Source: Sulfitobacter sp. F26204 (GTDB lineage: Bacteria; Pseudomonadota; Alphaproteobacteria; Rhodobacterales; Rhodobacteraceae). From it: 64,000 nt of DNA. Below are positions 1 through 9,135 of the stretch, one piece after another; the stretch's first letter is position 1; the number at the start of each line of letters is the position of its first letter. The notes below the pieces were generated by a model. That model was not told where the DNA came from and searched no databases. It was given only the letters and a program-made list of their open reading frames with translations. The position numbers were made by a program, and so were the translations under genes. Location: the NCBI RefSeq assembly GCF_026410305.1, contig NZ_JAPMLQ010000007.1:124001-188000 (forward strand), read 5' to 3'.

Positions 1-120
1 ACCTGTGGCAGTCGTGGCACAATGACCAAATACAATTGTATCACCTGCGGGGTTGAAATCTTCAGCAGTCAGGGCAGGCCTGATAGCTGTATGGCGGTCC
101 AAACTCAATCGGGCCTTTGA
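1..120 (+). CDS. open frame entering from the window edge, unidentified 3' end
   Basis: The first forward frame is open from base 1 to a TGA at 118-120, giving 39 residues that include a Cys-x2-Cys pair (CITC). It could be the tail of an upstream gene transcribed in the same direction as the flavoprotein gene that follows 62 bases later. It is short, I do not recognise it, and it may be a chance open frame. Confidence 0.2.
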   Translation, partial: TCGSRGTMTKYNCITCGVEIFSSQGRPDSCMAVQTQSGL

Positions 121-182
121 CGCGGGCCGTGCTCGACAAATGATGTCGTCAAGATCTATCGTCACCTGAGAATGGGGGGCAA

Positions 183-1835
183 ATGACCGATAAGAATTTC
201 AAGGCGGATGTCATAATTGTAGGTGCTGGCCTTGCAGGGATGGTCGCCGCTCATGAAGCGGTCCTGCGCGGTCGCCGTGTGCTTTTGCTGGATCAGGAAA
301 CGCCACAATCCTTGGGAGGACAGGCATTTTGGTCCTTGGGGGGGCTGTTTATGGTGGATACCCCTGAACAGCGGCGCATGGGTATCAGGGACAGTCATGA
401 TCTGGCGCTGCAGGATTGGATGGGGTCGGCACAATTTGACCGACGTGAGGATGCAAACCCCCGTCTTTATGCGGAGCGCTTCATCGACTGGGCGGCAGGG
501 TCGATGCGCCAATGGTGTTTTGACCACGGGATGCGATGGTTTCCTGTTGTAGGTTGGGCAGAACGCGGTGGCGGCCTGGCGCATGGCCATGGGAATTCGG
601 TGCCGCGTTTTCACATTACATGGGGCACGGGCACGGGCGTTGTGGCCCCCTTTGCCAAGCTGATGACCGAACACGCAGCGACAGGCATGCTGAAAATGGG
701 GTTTCGACATCGTGTGACAGACCTGGTTACGACAAATGGATCGGTGACTGGTCTTCGGGGGGATCTGTTGGAAAACTCGGTCGACGCGCGTGGTCAAAGC
801 ACGTCACGCGTTGTCGTTGGAAACTTTGCTTTTGCGGCGGAGGCCGTCGTTTTGGCCACGGGCGGGATCGGGGGCAATCATGCAGTCGTGCGCAAGCATT
901 GGCCGACCGACCGTCTGGGCAAACCGCCCAAAAGGATGGTTGCGGGCGTGCCGGACTATGTAGATGGAAAAATGCATGCCATTGCCAGAAAGGCCGGTGC
1001 AGGTCTGATCAACGAAGACCGTATGTGGCACTATTGCGAAGGCGTCCAGAACTGGAATCCGATCTGGCCAAACCATGGCATCCGAATACTCCCCGGACCA
1101 TCGTCGATCTGGTTTGACGCAAAGGGGGAACGCATGGAGGCCCCTTTTCTACCGGGATTTGATACTTTGGGAACGCTCAAACGCATCCTGCAAGCCGGTG
1201 AACACAGTTGGTTCATTCTGACACAAAAAATCATCGAAAAGGAATTTGCCCTGTCCGGGTCGGAACAGAACGCCGATTTGACGAATGGCCGCTGGTTGGA
1301 TGTTCTAAAGGCGCGTCTGGGCAAAGGTGCCACCCCTGCGGTCGAGGCCTTCAAAAACAAGGGTGCGGATTTTGTCGTCGCCGATGATCTGGAAACCCTT
1401 GTTGACGGAATGAACAAGATCACGCCAGATCAGCCGCTAGACCTCGAAAAAATCCGCAACCAGATTGCGTCACGCGATGCGCAACTTGCCAACCCCTTTA
1501 GCAAGGATGCGCAGATCACTGCTATTCGCGGTACCCGTACCTATCGTGGTGACAGATTGGTGCGGACGGCCAAACCACATGCGATTTTGGACAAGAAGAA
1601 CGGGCCGTTGATTGCAGTACGGCTGAACATCCTGACTCGCAAGTCGCTTGGCGGCCTCCACACAGATATTCATGGCCGGGTTTTGACACCGGCGGGCGAA
1701 GTGTTGTCTGGGCTTTATGCAGCCGGAGAAGTTTGCGGGTTTGGCGGTGGCGGATACCACGGCTACAATGCGCTTGAGGGGACATTCTTGGGCGGATGCC
1801 TGTTTTCTGGCCGCCTCGCGGGGCAAAACGCATGA
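183..1835 (+). CDS. FAD-binding dehydrogenase (fumarate reductase / ketosteroid dehydrogenase-like flavoprotein)
   Basis: A 550-residue flavoprotein. The N-terminus has the dinucleotide-binding fold: GxGxxG at G14-G16-G19 after a hydrophobic beta strand, and an acidic residue near D37 at the end of the second strand. The C-terminus carries the second FAD contact (LYAAGEVCGFGGGG, then GxNALEGT), as in the FAD_binding_2 family of fumarate reductase flavoproteins and 3-ketosteroid dehydrogenases. The substrate cannot be read from the sequence. The ATG follows a purine-rich GGGGGG stretch. The stop overlaps the next gene start as ATGA, so the two are probably translated together. No signal peptide is visible, suggesting a cytoplasmic redox enzyme. 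Confidence 0.85.
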   Translation: MTDKNFKADVIIVGAGLAGMVAAHEAVLRGRRVLLLDQETPQSLGGQAFWSLGGLFMVDTPEQRRMGIRDSHDLALQDWMGSAQFDRREDANPRLYAERFIDWAAGSMRQWCFDHGMRWFPVVGWAERGGGLAHGHGNSVPRFHITWGTGTGVVAPFAKLMTEHAATGMLKMGFRHRVTDLVTTNGSVTGLRGDLLENSVDARGQSTSRVVVGNFAFAAEAVVLATGGIGGNHAVVRKHWPTDRLGKPPKRMVAGVPDYVDGKMHAIARKAGAGLINEDRMWHYCEGVQNWNPIWPNHGIRILPGPSSIWFDAKGERMEAPFLPGFDTLGTLKRILQAGEHSWFILTQKIIEKEFALSGSEQNADLTNGRWLDVLKARLGKGATPAVEAFKNKGADFVVADDLETLVDGMNKITPDQPLDLEKIRNQIASRDAQLANPFSKDAQITAIRGTRTYRGDRLVRTAKPHAILDKKNGPLIAVRLNILTRKSLGGLHTDIHGRVLTPAGEVLSGLYAAGEVCGFGGGGYHGYNALEGTFLGGCLFSGRLAGQNA

Positions 1836-2677
1836 AAAATCCACCAGCAGACGCCGAAGCACGCCGCGCTATCAAGCCGGTAGTATGTTATCCGGTCGAA
1901 ACTTTGCCCCAGCCCGACATGGCGGCCAATGCAAAGGCGAGACAAGGTTTGCGCAAAACCGAAGAAATCTTGGTCCCACCTCGCGAAGCGCGAACATTCA
2001 AAGTGCCAGCAGGACATTTCTTTCGCATCACAAGTGTCGAGGGCCCTCAGGTTGGCGACCTGAATTTGTGGAACGCGAACGACCTTAACGAGCGGTTCTA
2101 TTCAGGTAAAACCCGTGCGCTGCATGGCACGCATCTCACCACGGGCCAACAGATGTGGTCCAGCTTTCCGCATTTGCGCCCAATGGCGACGATCACCCAC
2201 GACACATTGGAATGGTACGGCATCGACGCTTTTGGCGGCGCGGTACATGATGTCATCGGTACCCGCTGCGACCCCTATACGCATCACCTGTTGCAGGGTG
2301 GGCAGTATCATCATTGCTGCCATTCAAACCTGACCCGCGCCCTGGCATCTTGTTTGGATATACCCTTGGTCGATGCAGAACCGCATGTGCATGATGTGCT
2401 GAACGTTTTCATGTGCACCGGATTTACCCGCGATACCGGCCAGTATTTCATGAAAGCCAGTCCGGTGCGCCCCGGTGATTATCTGGAATTCATCGCTGAA
2501 ATCGATCTGCTTGGCGCGCTAAGCGCCTGTCCGGGGGGCGATTGTTCCTCGGAACATTCATCTGATGTCGCTCAATGTCACCCGCTTTTGGTAGAGATCT
2601 TTGCATCGACGATGGATGCAAAAGGACTTCGCAAGGAGAGTCCTGCCAACGGTTATGATCGCAGTCACGGGACGTGA
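1832..2677 (+). CDS. DUF1989 / urea carboxylase-associated family protein
   Basis: A 281-residue protein from the ATG that overlaps the upstream stop (ATGA). A longer in-frame start at 1796 would run 36 bases into the flavoprotein gene. The family fold is recognisable from VPAGHFFRITSVEGPQVGDL, then RTxALHGTHLTTGQ, and a Cys/His-rich stretch GTRCDPYTHHLL followed by HHCCHSNL, which in DUF1989 proteins probably binds metal. Homologues sit next to urea carboxylase and allophanate hydrolase genes. Here the partner is an FAD dehydrogenase instead, with no urea carboxylase in the window. The biochemical role is unknown; the overlap implies it acts with the flavoprotein. Confidence 0.85.
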   Translation: MKNPPADAEARRAIKPVVCYPVETLPQPDMAANAKARQGLRKTEEILVPPREARTFKVPAGHFFRITSVEGPQVGDLNLWNANDLNERFYSGKTRALHGTHLTTGQQMWSSFPHLRPMATITHDTLEWYGIDAFGGAVHDVIGTRCDPYTHHLLQGGQYHHCCHSNLTRALASCLDIPLVDAEPHVHDVLNVFMCTGFTRDTGQYFMKASPVRPGDYLEFIAEIDLLGALSACPGGDCSSEHSSDVAQCHPLLVEIFASTMDAKGLRKESPANGYDRSHGT

Positions 2678-2684
2678 TTTCGCG

Positions 2685-3389
2685 TTATTCGAAAGCCGCC
2701 TTGAGCGCGATCTCGACCATATCGCCGAAGGTTTTCTCGCGGTCTTCTGATGGCAGTGCTTCGCCGGTTTGCAGGTGATCGGAAACCGTCAGCACCGCAA
2801 GGGCACGCCGGTTATGTCGCGCTGCCAATGTATATAATTCAGCAGCTTCCATCTCTACGCCCAGAATACCATGTCGTACCAGTTGTTCATCCAGATCAGG
2901 CCGTTCAGCATAGAAAACGTCTGATGAATAGATCCCGCCCACATGGGTATTGACGCCGGCACTTTCTGCCGCAGCCACGGCGGCACGCAACAATGACCAA
3001 TCCGCCGAAGGGGCAAAATTAATTTCGCGGAAAATCCCCGAGGAGGGCGAGGTAATGGTGCTGGCGGACATGGCAATGATCACATCCCGAATACCGACAT
3101 GTGGTTGCATCCCACCACAAGAGCCGATGCGAATAAGGGTTTGAACATCATAACTGCTGATCAATTCATTTGCGTAGATCGACAAGGAAGGCATCCCCAT
3201 GCCAGAGCCTTGAATTGTCACGGGATGACCGTTCCAGGTGCCGGTATAACCCAACATGCCACGCACTTCATTTACCAGTTTGGCATTCTGCAAAAAGGTT
3301 TCAGCGGCCCATTTGGCACGATATGGATCGCCTGGCATCAGGACGGTTTCCGCGATCTCACCGGGGGCGGCACCAATATGAACAGTCAT
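2685..3389 (-). CDS. deoD: purine nucleoside phosphorylase DeoD-type
   Basis: A 234-residue enzyme that phosphorolyses purine (deoxy)ribonucleosides to free base and sugar 1-phosphate. Residues line up with E. coli DeoD at the same numbers: His4, Gly20, Arg24, Arg43, Arg87, Ser90, the GVEMEAA loop with Glu179-Met180-Glu181, catalytic Asp204 and Arg217. The start at 3389 was chosen because it gives exact numbering and has a GGAG Shine-Dalgarno eight bases upstream; an in-frame extension to 3446 adds nothing conserved. It is convergent with the DUF1989 gene. A BMP-type nucleoside transporter at 16.8-21.5 kb could supply substrate. Confidence 0.95.
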   Translation of the reverse strand: MTVHIGAAPGEIAETVLMPGDPYRAKWAAETFLQNAKLVNEVRGMLGYTGTWNGHPVTIQGSGMGMPSLSIYANELISSYDVQTLIRIGSCGGMQPHVGIRDVIIAMSASTITSPSSGIFREINFAPSADWSLLRAAVAAAESAGVNTHVGGIYSSDVFYAERPDLDEQLVRHGILGVEMEAAELYTLAARHNRRALAVLTVSDHLQTGEALPSEDREKTFGDMVEIALKAAFE

Positions 3390-3567
3390 TTTGAAACTCC
3401 AGTTTTCCAGATGAGAACAGAGTGCATTTGCCAGTGGCAGAGGCAAGAGCGAAGTGCGGAATTAACCCAATGCGTGTGGTGGGTATTCGTTTTCGACTTA
3501 TGGTAGATTTTTCTAATTCAATTCAGAAAATTAGACTGCGAAATTAGGGTAACCGGAATCAGTTTTT

Positions 3568-3605
3568 GTAATTGCGCCCGCCACAAAACTGGACGGCGCA
3601 ATTAC
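3568..3605. terminator. long inverted repeat, possible terminator downstream of the H-NS-like gene
   Basis: Perfect 11-bp arms GTAATTGCGCC (3568-3578) and GGCGCAATTAC (3595-3605) enclose 16 bases that contain a further short pairing CCA/TGG. It lies 20 bases past the stop of the minus-strand H-NS-like gene. On the minus strand the stem is followed by an A-rich, not U-rich, run, so it is not a textbook intrinsic terminator. It could instead be a processing or protein-binding site. Confidence 0.45.
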
Positions 3606-3624
3606 ACTCATAACGAGATAATTT

Positions 3625-3969
3625 CTAAATTTTAAGGGATTCCGGCGTCGCCCCTTTGCTCACTGCTTCACGGAACCAATTAGGATGACGCCCTTTTCCG
3701 GTCCATGTTTGGCCCTTGTCGTCGGGATTTGCATACATCGGTTTGGATACGGATTTTGATTTTTTTGCTTTTGTTTTCCGTGTTTTGCGTGGCTTTTTCG
3801 TTTCGTCGGATAATTCATCCAAGGAAAACCCGAATTCCGCAGCAGCCCTTTCGGCTGCTTTCCTTGCTTCCCTTTGATCCCGCGTGCGTGCGCTTTTTAG
3901 AGCTTTCTGCACATCTTTAAGATGTTTTTCCAACTCTTTTCTGCTCATGGATTTGAGGTCGATTTGCAT
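3625..3969 (-). CDS. H-NS family nucleoid regulator (HvrA-type)
   Basis: A 114-residue DNA-binding protein. Residues 1-50 form the charged coiled-coil oligomerisation region (SRKELEKHLKDVQKAL). Residues 55-77 are a basic Lys/Arg linker. Residues 79-99 form the H-NS C-terminal DNA-binding motif, with YANPDDKGQTWTGKGRHPNW and its TWTGKGRxPxW core. In Rhodobacter the homologue HvrA modulates photosynthesis and nitrogen-fixation genes; here the targets are unknown. The start has a GGAG motif upstream. It is transcribed alone, between ecm and deoD. Confidence 0.92.
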   Translation of the reverse strand: MQIDLKSMSRKELEKHLKDVQKALKSARTRDQREARKAAERAAAEFGFSLDELSDETKKPRKTRKTKAKKSKSVSKPMYANPDDKGQTWTGKGRHPNWFREAVSKGATPESLKI

Positions 3970-4050
3970 GAATTCACTCCATTTCTTTGGTAATTATACC
4001 AAATGAATTAGCTGAATCCTAACCAGAAAACGCTTTTGTTCCTATTCTGC

Positions 4051-6018
4051 CTATTCTGCCGCGACGGGATTTGGATCAACCAGAGTAACAATGTCTTGCA
4101 TTATGATGTTCAGTTCAAAGTCTTTTGGCGTGTAGACCCGTGCGACTCCCATCTTTGTTAGACGCATCGCGTCCTCTTCGGGGATGATACCGCCGACAAT
4201 GATCGGAATATGTCCCAGTCCTGCATCCCGCATTTGGATAACCAGGTCTTTAACCAATGGAATATGTGAACCCGACAGGATCGAAAGACCCACAACATGG
4301 GCATCATCATTGCGGGCGGCTTCGACAATTTCAGAAGGCGTCAGCCGGATCCCTTCATAGGCAATATCCATACCGCAATCGCGCGCACGTACCGCGATCT
4401 GCTCCGCGCCATTGGAATGGCCATCAAGGCCGGGCTTGCCAACCAGGAATTTTAGCCGGCGGCCTAAACGGTCGCTTACGGCGTCCACTGCACTGCGTAA
4501 TTCATCCAATCCTTCGGTCTTGTTGGACTGGCCTTTTGCGACCCCAGTGGGCCCGCGGTATTCGCCGTAAACAGACCGCATTTGCGCTGCCCATTCTCCG
4601 GTCGTCACGCCTGCTTTTGCGGCGGACACGGATGCGGGCATCACGTTGCGCCCTTCTGTGGCGGCCGCGCGCAGCTCTGCAAGGGCGGCATTGACCTCGG
4701 CTTCGTTCCTTTCGGCGCGCCATGAATTTAGTCGCTCAATTTGCTCTGCCTCAACTGCAGGATCGACAACCATGATGCCACCGTCACCTGTCATCAGCGG
4801 CGAGGTTTCGCCCTGCGTCCATTTGTTCACACCGACAACAATGGTTTCACCTGCTTCAATCCGGCCAAGACGGTCGGAATTGCTTTCGACCAGGCGTCCT
4901 TTCATATAATCGATTGCATCAATCGCTCCGCCCATTCCGTCGAGCAGGGCCAATTCAGCACGTGCGCCCTCTTTTAATTCCTCGACCTTTTTATCCACGG
5001 CCGGATTGCCGTCAAACAGATCATCAAATTCAAGCAAATCAGTCTCATAGGCTAAAATTTGTTGCATCCGCATGGACCATTGTTGATCCCAGGGGCGCGG
5101 CAGGCCCAATGCCTCGTTCCATGCGGGCAATTGCACAGCGCGGGCACGGGCTTTCTTGGAGAGGGTCACCGCCAGCATTTCGATCAGGATACGATACACA
5201 TTGTTTTCTGGCTGTTGCTCGGTCAGGCCCAGGGAATTGACCTGAACGCCATAGCGGAATCTCCGGTATTTGGCCTCTTGCACACCGTAACGTTCAAGGC
5301 AAATTTCATCCCAAAGGTCAACAAAGGCGCGCATCTTGCACATTTCGGTTACAAAACGGATGCCCGCATTCACAAAAAACGAAATGCGGCCCACAAGCGC
5401 AGGGAAATCCGCCGGGTCGACACGTGGGCGCAATTGATCAAGCACGGCCGTAGCGGTCGCCAATGCAAATGCCAATTCTTGCTCAGGCGTGGCACCCGCT
5501 TCCTGCAGGTGATAGGAACAGACGTTCATCGGGTTCCATTTCGGAACATGCGTATAGCAATATTCGGCCACATCCGCGATCATCTTGAGCGAGGGGGCAG
5601 GCGGACAGATATATGTACCGCGCGACAGATATTCCTTGATCAGGTCATTTTGCACGGTGCCGTTTAGCTCGGAAATATCCGCACCCTGTTCTTCGGCCAC
5701 CGCAATATAAAGGGCGAGAAGCCAGGGGGCCGTCGCGTTGATGGTCATTGAGGTGTTCATCTGGTCAAGCGGAATGTCCTTGAACAAGGCGCGCATATCT
5801 CCCAGATGGCTGACCGGCACACCAACCTTGCCCACTTCACCTCGCGACAGGATGTGATCACTGTCATAGCCCGTTTGCGTCGGCAAATCGAAGGCGACCG
5901 ACAGGCCGGTCTGTCCCTTGGCCAGATTCGAACGGTAGAGCGCGTTGGATGCCTTGGCTGTGGAATGCCCGGCATAGGTACGGATCAACCACGGGCGGTC
6001 TTTGGATGGCTCGGGCAT
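4051..6018 (-). CDS. ecm: ethylmalonyl-CoA mutase
   Basis: A 655-residue coenzyme B12-dependent mutase that converts (2R)-ethylmalonyl-CoA to methylsuccinyl-CoA in the ethylmalonyl-CoA pathway. The N-terminal part is the methylmalonyl-CoA mutase TIM-barrel domain (AFDLPTQTGYDSD, then SMTINATAPWLLALY). The C-terminal ~130 residues are a cobalamin-binding domain with DGHSNGAEQIA, the DxHxxG-type motif whose His coordinates cobalt, then GLSILSGSH and IIVGGIIP. Length and the MeaA-like N-terminus separate it from classical methylmalonyl-CoA mutase. An AAAGGAG site precedes the ATG. ccr lies about 3 kb away and meaB near 61 kb, supporting the pathway call. Confidence 0.93.
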   Translation of the reverse strand: MPEPSKDRPWLIRTYAGHSTAKASNALYRSNLAKGQTGLSVAFDLPTQTGYDSDHILSRGEVGKVGVPVSHLGDMRALFKDIPLDQMNTSMTINATAPWLLALYIAVAEEQGADISELNGTVQNDLIKEYLSRGTYICPPAPSLKMIADVAEYCYTHVPKWNPMNVCSYHLQEAGATPEQELAFALATATAVLDQLRPRVDPADFPALVGRISFFVNAGIRFVTEMCKMRAFVDLWDEICLERYGVQEAKYRRFRYGVQVNSLGLTEQQPENNVYRILIEMLAVTLSKKARARAVQLPAWNEALGLPRPWDQQWSMRMQQILAYETDLLEFDDLFDGNPAVDKKVEELKEGARAELALLDGMGGAIDAIDYMKGRLVESNSDRLGRIEAGETIVVGVNKWTQGETSPLMTGDGGIMVVDPAVEAEQIERLNSWRAERNEAEVNAALAELRAAATEGRNVMPASVSAAKAGVTTGEWAAQMRSVYGEYRGPTGVAKGQSNKTEGLDELRSAVDAVSDRLGRRLKFLVGKPGLDGHSNGAEQIAVRARDCGMDIAYEGIRLTPSEIVEAARNDDAHVVGLSILSGSHIPLVKDLVIQMRDAGLGHIPIIVGGIIPEEDAMRLTKMGVARVYTPKDFELNIIMQDIVTLVDPNPVAAE

Positions 6019-6183
6019 GGGAGGCTCCTTTAGTCGGCGGGGAAATTTTATTACGCTCAGGGATGTCTAGTTGACATATTATACCAATGTCAATTCGCTG
6101 CGTTGCGGCATGATGCAATGTGATTTGACCTAAAGCAAGCAGATGCGTAGGGCATCCGGGATCTTGAAACTGCAGGTGCTGAC

Positions 6184-6984
6184 ATGGGGCAGAATGAAAT
6201 AATGTATGATATACCGACACCTTTGATTTCGCTGGCTTTGCTGGTCCTGATGTTGTCTGGCACCTGGATCGGCTACCGGACGGGCATTGTTCGCCAACAA
6301 CGCGAGACCGAGCAAACCAAAACCCAGACCACCGCAGTGCAAGGATCAATGCTTGGCTTGCTGGCATTGCTGTTGGGCTTCACCTTTTCGCTTGCACTTT
6401 CGCGTCATGATGCCAGATCAAGTTCTGTGGTCGCAGAAGCAAATGCCATCGGCACAGCATGGTTGCGTCTGGATTTCCTGGACGGGCCGGCCAAGACACA
6501 GGCCAAGGTGAATTTGTTGAAATATACCCGGTTACGGGTTGAAGCAGGTGAAGTGCCAGCCGATCAATACAGGCAACGTGACGCATATACCGCGAGTGCC
6601 GAAGAAGCTTTTGCCACTGTTTGGTCCATTGCTGCGGAAAATGCACGTTCACCGGGTGGTGCGGCTTCGGTGTCGTTGACCAATGCGTTGAATGATATGA
6701 TCGACGCGCTCGCCTCGCGGAATGCGACACTTGACCGGCATGTGCCGGAGGTTGTGCTGATCATGTTGTTTGTGACTTTCATCCTGTCAGGTGGGATGCT
6801 TGGCTTTTCTTCAGGGGTTAACGGTTCGAAACCGGCAACGCCGGTCTATCTGATGCTGACACTCATCGTGTTGCTGGTCTTCCTGATTGTTGATCTGGAC
6901 CGGCCCAGACGCGGAATTATCGAAGTGGATCGCACACCGATGATGGATCTGCTGGCCTCATTCAAGGCCCCGTCGGGCGGGTGA
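6184..6984 (+). CDS. bestrophin-like (DUF4239-type) membrane protein
   Basis: A 266-residue predicted inner-membrane protein with hydrophobic segments at about 11-33, 54-72, 186-207 and 217-236. A long soluble region lies between the second and third and contains the family-typical EANAIGTAWLRLDFL. The helix pairs flanking a ~110-residue loop match the bestrophin-like domain family; no substrate can be assigned. An alternative ATG at 6202 would remove six residues. The 3' end overlaps the convergent acetyltransferase gene by 23 bases. It is divergent from ecm across a ~165-base promoter region. Confidence 0.75.
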   Translation: MGQNEIMYDIPTPLISLALLVLMLSGTWIGYRTGIVRQQRETEQTKTQTTAVQGSMLGLLALLLGFTFSLALSRHDARSSSVVAEANAIGTAWLRLDFLDGPAKTQAKVNLLKYTRLRVEAGEVPADQYRQRDAYTASAEEAFATVWSIAAENARSPGGAASVSLTNALNDMIDALASRNATLDRHVPEVVLIMLFVTFILSGGMLGFSSGVNGSKPATPVYLMLTLIVLLVFLIVDLDRPRRGIIEVDRTPMMDLLASFKAPSGG

Positions 6985-7588
6985 ACAGCATCCTGGTGCT
7001 GCTTGAAAAGCCAAAAACAGGGCGCAACAGGCCGAGTGTTTCCTGCCCTGTCGCGACAAAGCCCTCGCGCTCGTAAAGCGCCCGGGCGCGGGGGTTGCTG
7101 TCAATCACATCAAGGCGCACCGATCCAAGGCCTTGCGCCACGGCTTCGTCCTTGATGGCGCGCAACAGCGCGGTACCGATTCCCGTGCCGCGGGCCGCGG
7201 ACGCCACGCAGATGCCATCCATCAGCAAGATGTCCCTGGCGAGGTCGCGTTCAATCAGGGCCAGAAGTGGTCCGCGCCAAAGCGCGGAAAACCAGCCATA
7301 GACCTCGGCCAAATCCGCCATTTCACCGCCAATCAACCCTCCTTTGGCGGTCTTGAAACCCGCCACCCCGAGAATGTCTCCGACAGGTCCGCGCGCAACG
7401 AGAGCGAAATCGGGGTTCAGTTGTGCGGCGATAAATTCAAGCGCCTTTGGAGGCGGGCCAAGGACATGGATAAGCTTCGCTGCGAAGGCTTGCCAATAGA
7501 GCGCAGCAACCCTTTGCCGTTCCTGTGGCATAAACCCTTTGGTTATTACAGAATCCATGCACCCGATCCCGAAGCTGACAGATGACAT
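6962..7588 (-). CDS. GNAT family N-acetyltransferase
   Basis: A 208-residue acetyltransferase. The C-terminal half has the GNAT core: motif A as ICVASAARGTGIGTALL (R-x-x-G-x-G acetyl-CoA pyrophosphate loop), then VRLDVIDSNPRARALYEREGF, the motif B region. The substrate is unknown. The ATG at 7588 follows an AAGGGTGG stretch; a start ten codons later (MDSVITKG) is also possible. The open frame extends far upstream, but that part overlaps the divergent acyltransferase and shows no conserved features. It overlaps the convergent membrane-protein gene at its 3' end. Confidence 0.85.
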   Translation of the reverse strand: MSSVSFGIGCMDSVITKGFMPQERQRVAALYWQAFAAKLIHVLGPPPKALEFIAAQLNPDFALVARGPVGDILGVAGFKTAKGGLIGGEMADLAEVYGWFSALWRGPLLALIERDLARDILLMDGICVASAARGTGIGTALLRAIKDEAVAQGLGSVRLDVIDSNPRARALYEREGFVATGQETLGLLRPVFGFSSSTRMLFTRPTGP

Positions 7589-7624
7589 ATTGTTCTTGCC
7601 ACCCTTCACTGCAAGGGTGTCGAC

Positions 7625-8992
7625 ATGACGCAGACCGTAGAACTCCCGCTTTGGCTTTTTGTCCTGATCATGCTGTTCGCAGCTGTCACAGCCCTGAGCC
7701 ACTTTCTGTTGCCATCGGTGCGTTGGTTCTTTCGCAGGCGCCTGGAGAAAGCTGTCAAACGCCTGAACACCCGCCTGAAGCGCCCAATCGAACCTTTCAA
7801 GCTGGCCCGTCGCTATGACATGATACAGCGGCTGATTTATGATCCCGAAGTCTCGCGTGAAATCGTCAACTATGCCCGCAGTAACGGGGTGCCCGAAAAT
7901 GTGGCTTTTGAGAAAGCACGCGAATATGCACGAGAAATCGTTCCCAGCTTTTCTGCAGTGGCTTATTTCAGTTTTGGTATCCGGCTTGCCCGGATGTTGG
8001 CAAAAGCGATTTATCGGGTCGAAACCGCCCAAACGAATGACAGGATCTTTGGTGAAATTCCCAAAGAGGCGACCGTCATTTTTGTCATGAACCACCGCAG
8101 CAACATGGACTATATGCTGGTGACCTATCTCGCTGCGCGGGATTCTGCTCTGTCCTATGCGGTGGGCGAATGGGCGCGGGTCTGGCCGTTGAGTTGGCTG
8201 ATCAAATCACTGGGGGCATATTTTATCCGCCGTCGGTCCCGTGGTGCCCTGTATCGCAAGGTGCTGGCCCGGTATGTACAAATGGCGACGGAAGGTGGTG
8301 TAAACCAAGCGTTCTATCCCGAAGGTGGCCTTAGCCTGACAGGGCGCATCCAGAAACCCAAAATGGGATTGATGTCCTATCTTGTGGAAGGGTTTGACCC
8401 CCAGGGTTCGCGCGACGTGGTGTTTGTACCTGTGGCAATAAATTATGACCGCGTGCTCGAAGATACCGTGCTGATCGCTGCGGACAAACGTGGCGACAGG
8501 CGCTTCGGTGCGCGCATCTCGGTCGTGGTGGGGTTCATTCTGCGCAATCTCTGGCAGCGGCTGACGCGGCAAGAAAGCCGTTTTGGCACTGCGGCAGTTG
8601 CTTTTGGTGCACCATTATCCTTGCGCGAGGCCGGACCAGACCCACAGGTCGAAGCCTTGTCTTGCGAATTGATGTCACGGGTTGAGGATGTGATGCCGGT
8701 CCTCGCCGTACCCGCAGTGTGTCACGCGCTGTTGCATGACGGGCCTGTTCCAGACGAAGACATCGCTGTACGGGCAGGGGCGCTGTTTGATGCCGCGCCA
8801 AAGGGTGCAGCCATCGTAAAGCCCGCGCAACGGGCACTGGAGATCGCCAAAGCATTGGAAAGTCTGACCAAACGGGGGCTTGTCGAAAAACGCGGTACGG
8901 CGTGGCATGTCATACCCAAATACCAGTCGGTGCTGGTTTTCTATGCGAATTCCATCGCCCATCATTTTGAAAAGGATGCTGCAAGCGCATAG
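7625..8992 (+). CDS. PlsB/PlsC-like glycerol-phosphate acyltransferase
   Basis: A 455-residue membrane-associated enzyme for phospholipid synthesis. All four acyltransferase motifs are visible: NHRSNMD at 156-162 (the His-x4-Asp catalytic pair), GAYFIRR at 197-203, FYPEGG at 230-235 followed by SLTGR, and VFVPVAINYD. The length and the ~130-residue N-terminal region, with a membrane segment at about 8-30, are more like glycerol-3-phosphate acyltransferase PlsB than the ~250-residue PlsC. The exact acyl acceptor is inferred only. It is divergent from the GNAT gene across 36 bases and upstream of ccr. Confidence 0.85.
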   Translation: MTQTVELPLWLFVLIMLFAAVTALSHFLLPSVRWFFRRRLEKAVKRLNTRLKRPIEPFKLARRYDMIQRLIYDPEVSREIVNYARSNGVPENVAFEKAREYAREIVPSFSAVAYFSFGIRLARMLAKAIYRVETAQTNDRIFGEIPKEATVIFVMNHRSNMDYMLVTYLAARDSALSYAVGEWARVWPLSWLIKSLGAYFIRRRSRGALYRKVLARYVQMATEGGVNQAFYPEGGLSLTGRIQKPKMGLMSYLVEGFDPQGSRDVVFVPVAINYDRVLEDTVLIAADKRGDRRFGARISVVVGFILRNLWQRLTRQESRFGTAAVAFGAPLSLREAGPDPQVEALSCELMSRVEDVMPVLAVPAVCHALLHDGPVPDEDIAVRAGALFDAAPKGAAIVKPAQRALEIAKALESLTKRGLVEKRGTAWHVIPKYQSVLVFYANSIAHHFEKDAASA

Positions 8993-9135
8993 AAGTTTCT
9001 GCACGTGCGGGGTCATAAAGTTGCAAAAAACATCGTTGCAGGGTTGCATTATTGCGTATCGCCCCATATTCCACTGAGGCATAGGCGCGATTCTGCGTCG
9101 CGGCAATTCAGACACTCTATCCACAGGAGGCCCGC

